Positions 7,491-15,659 of a DNA stretch of 19,836 bases are shown one piece after another. Under the pieces are notes generated by a model. It ran no database searches and was not told the origin of the DNA. It was given only the letters and a program-made list of their open reading frames with translations. A program made the translations under genes and the position numbers. The stretch is from Dunaliella salina (Eukaryota; Chlorophyta; Chlorophyceae; Chlamydomonadales; Dunaliellaceae). The stretch lies in NCBI GenBank assembly GCA_002284615.2, contig MU069700.1, positions 340,587 through 360,422 on the forward strand, read 5' to 3'. The number at the start of each line of letters is the position of its first letter. The stretch's first letter is position 1.

Positions 7491-8985
7491 TCAGGCTTGA
7501 TTAGCCTCGTCACATTTGGTGATGAGTGCCCTGCAGATTACATTGTTGCAGCTAACTGGAATCAATGTTGTGTAGACGGCTGTATTACAAAGCTTTCAAC
7601 CCTTCAAGTTCAAGGAGTTTAGCAGGAGATGGAGTGTGGTCACACCTTACCTGGTGGCCAGCTTCAGTGCTTGGCACTGCTCAATGAAGTGGAGCTTTCT
7701 TTGGATCCTCAAAGCATCCAGGTTGCTGATCATTCCTGCCACCTCCGTCACTTCCTGTCAGAGGACAAAAAAAAAAAAAAGTAAAAAGTGTAACCACAGT
7801 GATGCATGGACGCAACCTTATTTCATAACTAGAGGGCCCAACATGAACTGCTTTGGATTGACCGTCACGTCATTTTCGCGCTTAGTCATAAGATGTCATG
7901 CAAAGACTATGTCACACGTGCATGCCATAAGGTGCTTGGACTGTGATCGGTTGCATCAAGCAGAATGCTTAGCTGAGCTAGAGATGGCCCATGCAATTGC
8001 AAGCATAAAATATGCATTTCATTTTGTTCTTCGATGCGTTAACTAGCATCACTATGAAAAGGCTAAGTTTACACGAGTATAAGAGCTTGGTATACTACCG
8101 CGACAAAGAAGTGAGCGAGTGAGTGAGCAGGTAAGCAAGTAAGAAAAGCACACCCACATCCAGCAAAGGGTGCTGTGTCATACGTACGCTGAACCACCGA
8201 CAAAGCAGGGGAATCCCAAATCCACCAATTGAACCAGAACTGAGAAGTGATACTGATGGAGCGCCTTAAGACAAAATGGTTGCTCTTATGTATGTAAATG
8301 TCAAAACTTGACCCAAGCAGAAGACATCCCCTGACCCTCTTTGGATTAAGTCAACAAACGGCTCACCTGGCGCAGCTTCATATTGGTCTCCCTCATCTCG
8401 GCAATTTCCCTTTCCAGGTTCTGCCTCTGTGCTTTCTGGTGGGATGCACTTTGATGCGAGGCCTGCGAGGGCGAGCAGCATTAAGATGTAAGCCTCAGCT
8501 GGAATGCCTGATCAGTTTTCAAGAGCCAGCGCAGCCTGCAGCCGGGCATTGAAGACGAATGCAGAGCCGCAGCAAGCACCTTTGTTTGGGCTTTGCAAGG
8601 ACTGAAGAACCGTAATAAACATGTAGCTGCACCTGTGCTTCTTCCTTCAAGCCTTCCAGGTCCGTTTGCACAGCCTGAATCTGTGCGTCCAGGTCTGCCT
8701 TGTTTTGAATGGCATCCTTGATGCGCGCCTCTGCATGAAGATAAGAAGCTCGTTTTAAGCAGCATGGTTACGAAAAATTTTGGGGGAGGAGGCCTCTTCT
8801 ACATCGTGCAAACCAGCCATGGAATGAAGACAGCTGGGCTGTTGCGGGCCGTTTTCGAGTCGACAGCCAGGCATGGCATTCTCTGAAGGATCCGTGAGTT
8901 GTCAAAGTTTACAAGTCCACTCAGTGCCAGCACCTTTCTGCGCCATCTCCTGTACGCAGCGCTCGAGCTGGCTGACAAAGTTCAT
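7491..8985 (-). CDS. Five-exon gene for a 129-residue coiled-coil protein, function unknown
   Basis: Exons on the minus strand are 8985-8934, 8730-8633, 8462-8367, 7754-7651 and 7530-7491. All four introns are GT-AG (GTGCTG, GTGCAG, GTGAGC and GTAAGG donors; TGCAG, CGCAG, GACAG and TGCAG acceptors). The phases (1, 0, 0, 2) join without a break and end at TGA. The protein starts MNFVSQLERC and is almost wholly charged and helical, with heptad-like hydrophobic spacing through residues 15-100 and no globular domain, signal or membrane segment. It may be a structural or adaptor subunit, since its length and composition resemble small coiled-coil parts of ciliary or kinetochore complexes, but I cannot assign a family. 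The ATG at 8985 sits just inside a possible upstream acceptor (GTAGCAG, about 9001), so an earlier 5' exon is possible. A good donor (CTG|GTGAGT, about 7475) after the stop could mean a 3'-UTR intron or an alternative ending. Confidence 0.7.
8111..8145. repeat. Degenerate GTGA/GTAA tetranucleotide repeat
   Basis: About nine four-base units (GTGA, GCGA, GTAA, GCAA) in succession. It lies inside the third intron of the minus-strand coiled-coil gene. Confidence 0.8.
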
Positions 8986-9397
8986 CGTGCTATGAGCACG
9001 AGAGCTGCTACGTGCAAGGAAAAAAAAATTAAATGGTAGGCTAGTCCAACTAAGCTGCGCTGGCTAGGTCACGTAGGCATTTAATGGCGCTCCTGAGAGC
9101 CTTTTGTGCATGAGCAGATGCTGATGATCCTTTGAGAATAAGAAAGTGACAACATAGGTTTATTTTTGCTATAACTCGGCTCCATAGGGTTCAAATTGGA
9201 GACGCACGCGTTCCCATTCGCGAGTCCGTCTGAAAGAAGCGAAGTGCTGCAGCTATCATAATCCAACAATTTTCCCCGACGTGGTTGAGCCACGATTTCT
9301 GGATTGTAAACCTTAATATTACCGCATGGTGTGATCGTGAAAAAAATCCAACTTCCTTTTTTCCCATTTGTTTTTTTATGGAGACGATTGATTGAAA
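8986..9397. promoter_or_regulatory. Putative shared promoter region between two divergent genes
   Basis: This 412-bp gap separates the ATG of the minus-strand coiled-coil gene (8985) from the proposed ATG of the plus-strand gene (9398). No TATA box or duplicated motif stands out. The assignment rests only on the divergent starts and falls if either gene has further 5' exons. Confidence 0.3.
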
Positions 9398-9987
9398 ATG
9401 GATGACTCTGTAGAGTACAAGATGAATTTGATAGAAGTGGGTGGTTGGTCGTGCTCCTCCCCTGTGTTTGCTTGCCTATTTTCGCAAGCATGCCTCCACC
9501 TAGACTGTGTCCACCATGTCCTTTGATTTTCTCGATTTTCTTGGACCGAGCATGCAGCACTGTATGCTGCCCTGGAGAGTGCTCATGAAATTAGCTTGTC
9601 CAATTTATTGGCTACCAGTTTTCTTTTACGTTCTGATTTTGCACAGCTCCCAATAGCAACACATGCCTGTGCCTTTGTTTTCAGGTCCTAGAAGAGGAGG
9701 CGCAAGCTCAAGGCCGCATGCCCTCAAGCTGCTTGCCGGAGGATGCGCCAAGCACCTGGTTGGGAACCGAGATGTTGTACGAAATTGGAGCAACATTGAT
9801 GGCACTCAATCAGGCACCTTACTTAAAGCGTCTCTTTTACAGGAGTGAAGAGGCAATCAGGGCCCATTTCAGGGTGGCGAACACTTGCCCAAAGACAGCA
9901 GATCCAGATCCAAGGGCCGTGCCCATTTGCTTCCCAGAGGCTCCTGCAGAAGAATTCAACAAGTTGGTGAAAAGGCAGAGAAAGTAG
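9398..9987 (+). CDS. Two-exon gene for a 113-residue protein, unrecognised
   Basis: The second exon, 9685-9987, is the better supported part. It follows a pyrimidine-rich acceptor (TTTGTTTTCAG), stays open for 100 codons and ends at TAG. The proposed first exon, 9398-9436, begins with an ATG in a favourable context (AAAATGG), encodes 13 residues and ends GAA|GTGGGT, giving a 248-bp phase-0 intron. The joined protein starts with a short acidic helix rich in Glu, has a middle part with Trp-Leu-Gly and aromatic residues (LYEIGATLMALNQAPYLKRL) and ends in a basic tail. There is no signal peptide or membrane segment. I do not recognise the family. It is head to head with the coiled-coil gene, which would fit shared expression. 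The first exon is tentative. Confidence 0.5.
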
Positions 9988-10369
9988 CTTGTCAGCAAGG
10001 ATGTCCAGATCTTCAGCAGATTCTTGGTCCTGGAGCTAGTTCCTCCCCTGCATCAATGTCCAGGTGGTTCCCTGCCTACTCCAGACTCAAGGTTCCCTCT
10101 GGTACCAGGGTTGCAATGCGGGCTGTGTGTCTACCTTGTGCTGGGAGTGCTGAGGTGCGGCTAAGCATCTCTTTCAAACGGAGGCAGTAGATAGCAACAG
10201 CAGCAGCAGCAACAGCAGCAGCAGGAACATGCCATCACCTTGAACATTGGGCTTTGTTTTTGCTTTGTAGAGTTTTTTTTTTCTGAATCATACAATTCTA
10301 CAATGTGTGCAGGACATGTATACCAGCGAAGGCACTGGGGCAAGGAGAGTTGCAAGCCCTCTCTTGGTG
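9988..10369 (+). other. 3' flank of the 113-residue gene with a CAG repeat
   Basis: No further coding exon is apparent. A frame overlapping the exon runs to 10190, but its composition looks like read-through of a shadow frame. No AATAAA was found near the stop codon. Confidence 0.5.
10194..10227. repeat. Interrupted (CAG)n/(CAA) microsatellite
   Basis: About eleven CAG or CAA triplets in a row, in the presumed 3' flank of the 113-residue gene. On the minus strand it gives a run of Cys codons that should not be taken for a protein. Confidence 0.9.
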
Positions 10370-11660
10370 AGGCTTTGGTATGAGATCTTCCTGCGTGTGT
10401 GCTAGTGTGGATGCGGATTTGTGATAATTGGTTGGAACTCTGCGGTTCTCAGACATCATGAAAAAAGGCCTATGGAAGCAGTTTGATAAGATGCTGCTCT
10501 TTCTTAACTTTTGAGGGGTATTACAACGTCCAGGGCTGATGCAGCAAAAGAAAACCGTAAAATCTGTTGTGTTGCAACGATTGGAAAAAGGAAAAAGCAG
10601 GCATGTGTGCTTTTAAGGACAAGACCACGATCATGCTGTTGAATACATTTGAATTGTGAGACTCCTTGGAATTTGCCAGGAGACGGTCTTGGCCATAAGA
10701 CCGCACCTTCAGAGTTTCATGGTGGTTTTTACTCAGAGCAAGCCCTTGAGGCTTCAACACCACACATCATGACATATGTCATCATCACATACGTCATCTT
10801 GATATCCTCTTGCCATGCCCACTTACATCACCTTATCATGTCAAAAAAAAATCTATAGATGCATCTTCACCTTACCAAATTAGCGGACCCAGGGCAAGAA
10901 CTGGGAAAAAAATGTGTAAAGCACTGGTTTTAAGGTTACACTGGGGTTAAATCCTTCAGACATTTAGTTTGGCTGCTCGGCTCTCTTTTGGACTGGAAAA
11001 TATTCAAGCATAGGATACAGATGCTTTTCTGCCCATCATTGATAAGCAGCACTCACTTTAAGCCTGCAGGAATGAATTGAAATTAGAGAAATAGAGCACG
11101 CAGCATGCAACAAAAACCCCAGACCTAGCCTGAAGCCAAAGCCTGGAGGGTAGCTGATGCTTGGTGATCCCAGGTCAGCAGCCATCAGCTACCCTCCAGG
11201 CTTTGGCTGGTGGACTAGACTGGGTCGGCCAGTTTCTAGGAGGTTAAACACCATCCTGGTCCAATGTATTTAGTGAGGATTCAGTGCAGGCCAGAGGGGC
11301 AGAAAAGGATAACAAGATTTTGCCTTCCAGCAAACCTCTTGTTTACTCTGGTCGAATAAGCGTATGAAAAAAAGAGTTCAAAATTGCCATGTTGTCAAAG
11401 ACATTTTGAAGACATTGGGCCTGGGATCCAGCTGTTGCCAACAGTATTGGCCTCATTGCCACAACATTGCAAGCCGTGTCCGCAACAGTCTGGTTTCTTG
11501 CAAATCATTTGAATGTGTGCAAACACATTAAAGGCAACATCTCCATCTCCAAACAATCGCCTTCTAAATATGGATCCAACTTTCCATACCCTTGTTCAAG
11601 CCCTTGAAATACTATTCAGCGTGCCAGAGATTAAGCCAGAATCCCTGCATATAGCCTCTG
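10370..11660. repeat. Left copy of a diverged long direct duplication
   Basis: Collinear words shared with 15660-17710 include GAGATCTT, GGATTTGTGAT, AGCAGGCATGTG, TTTTAAGGACAAGACCA, TTCAGAGTTTCAT, CTGCCCATCA-TGATAAGCAGC, GGCCAGAGGGGCAGAAAA, AATAAGCGTATGAAA, CTCATTGCCACAACATTGCAA and AATATGGATCCAACTTTC. Divergence is roughly one difference in four to five bases, with many small gaps. No transposase or other domain could be read on either strand. It could be two copies of an old transposon or a segmental duplication. The thioesterase gene lies between the copies. Confidence 0.8.
11134..11208. repeat. Perfect inverted repeat, 26-bp arms with 23-base loop
   Basis: The arm at 11134-11159 (AGCCAAAGCC...CTGATG) is the exact reverse complement of 11183-11208. 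Flanking bases extend the stem imperfectly to about 45 bp, between CCCAGACCTAGCC near 11118 and its partner near 11216-11227. The loop resembles the matching single-copy sequence at about 17295-17312 in the right duplicate, but the arms do not occur there, so they were gained in this copy. As RNA it would fold like a small-RNA precursor; as DNA it would be a cruciform. Confidence 0.9.
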
Positions 11661-11712
11661 GGTAGAATTTTGGTATGGGTTCTGAATGTTCTGCATGAGC
11701 CATTGTACACCA

Positions 11713-11936
11713 TACTAATTGGAGTTGCTGGAACTATCTTCAATCCTTACACCATTGATCCCCTCTGCAAACTTGGCCTCGCCATAGGCAAAGCCCACAA
11801 AACTACAAAAGAATTTCACCATTACACTGTACAGAACCTGAAAAAAATTCACAATATCAAAAATGCCATACAAATCAGCAACATAAGCAATAGGGGTTTG
11901 GGGGAGGGGGCTACGGGGCGGGCTGCGTGTACATGA
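11713..11936 (+). pseudogene. LINE ORF terminal fragment in the second copy
   Basis: About 70 residues match the end of the PD-(D/E)xK domain in the first copy, ending GEGATGRAA. The frame shifts relative to the first copy just after this point and meets a TGA at 11934-11936. There is no catalytic residue in the fragment. Confidence 0.75.
11893..11922 (+). other. G-quadruplex-prone run in the second LINE copy
   Basis: G tracts of 4, 5, 5, 4 and 3 with loops TTT, A, CTAC and C. It aligns with the G-rich stretch at 3899-3928 of the first copy but has a different loop pattern. Confidence 0.8.
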
Positions 11937-12113
11937 CAGCGAGGCGCGCAATTGGACAGATGGCCGACGACCCGCTGGACCCACATCAGTTGGGCTACCC
12001 ATAGCTAGCCCTCGTTGGTGGGTCTCATTGTCAGTTTCAGCGCTGACTGTTGGGTCTTTCTTTAATGCACGCTGCTTGTGTCCAGCATAGACTTTTACTT
12101 TACTTTATGGGTC

Positions 12114-15100
12114 ATGAAATCCAAGGCAATAATCTCCCAATTGCATCTTGCTGTCTTACATCTGGAACACGTGGGCATAATGATGTCCATTTCATATATC
12201 CAGGATTTTTGCCGCAAAAACGGAGTGGAGGTCCTTGCAGTGCAGCCCCCTGGGAGAGGAATGCGCATTCATGAGCCCTTCAGCGAAAGTGCTCAGGTAA
12301 ACTTGCTCAATTGCACAGTGCTGATCTTGCATTCTGAGCTGTATCCTGCCTGCGTAGCTTTCCCTGAAACGATTGAAGTCCTTAAAAATGCCTGTTTGCC
12401 TGCTTGTTCTAGCCACAGACTCTGCTCTCTGTCACTGCAATCAGCCTCTGGAGTTCAGAAAAAAAGAAAAGAGCCTGCAATGAACCTTCTTTCAACATGC
12501 ACAGCGTGAAGACTTGTTGTAATAGATGAAACAAAAGCTCAGGGATTCACCTATGGACAAAAGAATTTGAGTCCCTTGCACCAGTACCTCTTCCTAACCT
12601 GCGCCCTAATGCCCCAACATTAGAAGCACCGTCGTTTTGGCAGCTCCGACCCGTTGGCAACCCAGGCACACTCAACACTGCCTCTCTCGTTTCACTCTTC
12701 AAGGAAATGGCACAGACTTTGCTGCCCCTACTGGCCCCAAAGCTACAAGATGGCACACCTTATGTTATGATTTCTCACTCCATGGGCTGCTGGATAGGCT
12801 ACGAGCTGCTGCTTTGCCTTCGCCTTAATGGTGAGATCTTGCGTCTCTTCATTGCTGCTCCTCATGAAAACCTCCTTCTCCAGCCCCAGTGATTGCAAGC
12901 TTGTCAAAGGTACTGGGGTTTCTGGGTCAACACCTCCCCGGTTTGAATTGCCCTTTTAAGAGGAAAACAACAGACAATAGGAACGAGCTACTTTTGCAGG
13001 CCTGCATACTTGCGCAGGTCAAGGAAAAGAACATGTTGAACATGAATCCAAGTACAAACAGCACTCAGATCTAGGTGTCTTCACAAATACCACTCAACTA
13101 CTTTGTCTCTTCTCTTTCAAATTGATTGAGGAGGATGAAGTAATCTCCATACCTACCTGCTGCCAAACTTAATCAAGCAAGCTGGTTCAATGGCCTGCAC
13201 ATGAAGAGAAAGCAGCAATACCATAGGCATGTCTTGAAACGAGGAAGTATGCATTTGATACAGAGGTTATGCGGCAAGAAGACCAATTACTCTACAATGT
13301 AACTCTTCTTGTGTGCTTGCAGGCCTGCCTCTACCGTTGTCTTGGTTTTTGGGTGCAATGCCGTGAGTACAACTGGCAAGAGGGCCCAAACAAAAGACCA
13401 GAGGGTTGGAGAAGTTCCGTTGTGTCGGCTTTATGAGATCAATGAGCAATAATCATTCTGCTGTTGGCTAATACAATGCTCTGAGCAAAATCTTGCTGGT
13501 CTGATCAAGACCTTCAGCAAATGATCAGTCCATTTGCCTGAAACATGCCCATCTGTTACAGCATAACCAAACATCTTAGGTGCACATCTCGAGGCCCAGC
13601 TCATGCATGTGTGCATTTGACTTGCTGTTGCGTACGTGGCTGCTGTGTACCAGCTTTACAGTGTGCCTTTGACATGCTGTCGCGTGCGTGGCTGCTGTGT
13701 ACCAGCTTTACAGTAGAAGTTCGAGCAGAGCACAAGCAACCAATGCCCTCTTTTGGATGTCCTCCCTGCAGGTGCCCCTCAATTCCTTTTGAGGCACGGC
13801 CATGGCGTTTGCAGCACCTGCTGAATGATGAGCAATTTAAGGTGCATGCTGCTCCTGTGATGCTCGAGGCAAAAGCGGAGAGGAAGGAGGCACCCACCCT
13901 CCAAAGTTGATTTTGTCCAAGGAAGGAACAGTGTTAAGAAACTTTATACACAGCCTCATGTTTACGATCACCAGCAAATAGAATATGCTCCACCCTTTGT
14001 TGCATGTCATGCAGATTGAATGCCGGGGCTGGGACATCAATGATGCTGTATTTCAGATGTGGGCTCTCTTTGAGCCAATGCTCAGGGCGGACTTCCACAT
14101 TTTTGACTCATACAAGCTCCAAGACCCTATTCCTGCACCCTTTGACAACTTGCCTATCCATGCTTTCTGGGTGAGTGCCTGGTTGGGAAACGAGAAAGAA
14201 ATCTCAGGAGGCGGCAAATCCAACCTCAACACAAATTTAGAAATTTGCTTGGCTCAACATTTCAGCAAGATTTTGGAGTATGGCGACTCCAGCTGCCCTG
14301 ATACCATCACTCCTCCCTTACAACCCAAAGAGGCCACTCATTGCACTTCTTGGGGTGGTGGCAGAGAGTTGAGAAGCAGCAAAACTCTGGCCAACTTATG
14401 AATTGCATACCCCAAACCACCATGTTAGCTTACTAAATTCAAATTTGGCAAGATTTTTTAAATTACCTTGGCCTGGTGCTAGCTAGAAGCCTCACACCAA
14501 CAACACAGTGAACTATGCAAACGACCTCAAGGTCCTGAGATCACTCTCCACGCCATCCTCTAGTTCGTGCATGTAATTTCTACCTTTAGAAAACTAACCA
14601 AGCCAACCTTATGGAAGGCTTAGATCCCATTGTAACTTGTAACTTTGGAAACTAGGCTTACCTGCATGAAGCCTCATGCCTCGTGCTGTGCAACATGCGC
14701 ACAGACTCACCTCAATCAGACATATGGAAGTCAACAAAAAGCAGGTGCCATAACTCTGGTGCCCTGGAGCTGTGTGCTTCCAGAAATTCCACAACGGTTC
14801 ACTCATACCCCCTGGTGATGGAGACTCACAGCTTTAGAGCCAATGCCAACTTTTCTTAATTGATTACGAAGACTGCCTGTGTGACTTCTCTTCTTTTGCA
14901 TTGACTTTGTAGACCTGTTCGTGTGACAAATAAGATTGGTGGCGCTGGTGGCACCCAGAACAACTTAACGTGATCAAGCATTGTCATTGTTGCACAATTT
15001 GCAACGCAGGGTACCGCTGACAAGCGTGTCAAAAAGGAGATGGTCCAGGGCTGGAGGGCATTTACAACAGGTCTGTTATTCTTTAGACAGCCGCCTGACA

Positions 15101-15189
15101 AGCACACATGGGTACAGTCTTTGTTGTACAAGCTACAACAAGTGCTGCAACTTAAAGTGCGAGCACGTCACAATAGCGTGCACGCGCGC

Positions 15190-15268
<79 letters not shown>

Positions 15269-15419
15269 GCGCGGGAAATTTCTGCTAATTTCAGGTCCAT
15301 TTTCATGTACAGCCATTGAAGGCAACCACCTGTGGCCCCTAAACAAAGAGCCCAAGCTGCGCTGGCTGCAACTCATCACAGATCAGCTTGCTCGCTTACC
15401 AATTTACACAGAGGCATAA
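12114..15419 (+). CDS. Type II thioesterase (TesA/GrsT-like alpha/beta-hydrolase), six exons
   Basis: Proposed exons are 12114-12296, 12704-12888, 13772-13841, 14015-14170, 15010-15070 and 15295-15419. All five introns are GT-AG (407, 883, 173, 839 and 224 bp) and the phases 0, 2, 0, 0, 1 join to 259 residues, about the usual family length. Family landmarks are EVLAVQPPGRG (residues 39-49), the nucleophile elbow SHSMG with Ser87, RPW (132-134), CRGWDIN (149-155), LRADF (169-173), GTADKRV with Asp202, and IEGNHLW with His230. The triad is complete. Such enzymes hydrolyse stalled or wrong acyl groups from carrier proteins of polyketide or peptide synthases, or release medium-chain fatty acids. 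No synthase gene is in the window. The elbow has Ser in place of the usual first Gly. The usual N-terminal CFPxAGG motif is not clear: HLEHVG (residues 16-21) stands at the right spacing. The first exon is therefore uncertain; it may begin at the acceptor before 12204, with an unseen upstream exon. The end of exon 2 at 12888, with donor GTGATT, is also less certain than the rest. Confidence 0.85.
13610..13713. repeat. Two-unit 52-bp tandem duplication in thioesterase intron 2
   Basis: The unit TGTGCATTTGACTTGCTGT... ending CAGCTTTACAG at 13610-13661 recurs at 13662-13713 with about five differences. It lies 60 bp upstream of the exon 3 acceptor and ends in CTTTACAG twice, so each unit carries a potential 3' splice site. 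Confidence 0.9.
15192..15266. repeat. (CA)37 microsatellite in the last thioesterase intron
   Basis: A pure CA dinucleotide run of about 75 bases, flanked by CACGCGCGC on the left and GCGCGCG on the right. This makes an alternating purine-pyrimidine stretch of over 90 bases apart from one break. It fills about a third of the 224-bp intron and ends 28 bases before the exon 6 acceptor. Confidence 0.97.
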
Positions 15420-15554
15420 TTATTTGCTCGCTGAGAAAGCTTTCAACAGCAGCAGCTTTCGACCGTCTTACAATGAGTTCTGGTTGGCAGCCTTCCAATG
15501 TTCTGCTTTCTTGTCCTGGTTGATTGGTAGAGGTCAAGGCAGAGTGCGGGTATG

Positions 15555-15560
15555 AATAAA
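15555..15560 (+). terminator. Possible polyadenylation signal AATAAA
   Basis: AATAAA lies 136 bases after the thioesterase stop codon. It is the only canonical hexamer I saw close to the stop. Green algae often use TGTAA instead, so the assignment is weak. Confidence 0.35.
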
Positions 15561-15659
15561 TTGAGCAAAGAGCTCATTGTCATTCAAATGCCAGAAAAAC
15601 CAGAATGCCGTGGATCTATCAGAGAGGGGCACTTTATGGTTGCCTGTCTTTAGACGACC

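Larger units (their letters stand above)
11674..12118 (+). mobile_element. Second, shorter LINE copy with probable target-site duplication
   Basis: The body 11687-12105 matches the 3' end of the LINE at 2832-4123 from about 3707 onward: the Gly-Val-Ala-Gly-Thr-Ile-Phe segment, the helical tail, the G-rich stretch, the 3' end containing CTGTTGGGTCTTTC, and a TTTACTTTACTTT tail. TATGGGT-(2 bases)-TGAA occurs on both sides (11674-11686 and 12106-12118), a 13-base duplication with two mismatches. It is 5'-truncated to the last ~400 bp. The insertion lies directly in front of the thioesterase start codon, so it may supply its 5' leader or have displaced its promoter. Confidence 0.8.

Noticed and set aside
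9081..9560. 159-codon open frame on the minus strand
   Set aside because: It overlaps the proposed first exon of the plus-strand gene, has no recognisable domain and a composition rich in Ser, Asn and Lys like translated non-coding DNA. One frame of this length is expected by chance in about 20 kb read in six frames.
9885..10190. 101-codon plus-strand frame overlapping the 113-residue gene
   Set aside because: A shadow of the exon in another frame followed by 3' flank; Arg/Ser/Gly-rich without a motif.
15040..15379. Open frames with Thr-His or Val-Cys repeats
   Set aside because: Translation of the CA microsatellite inside an intron.
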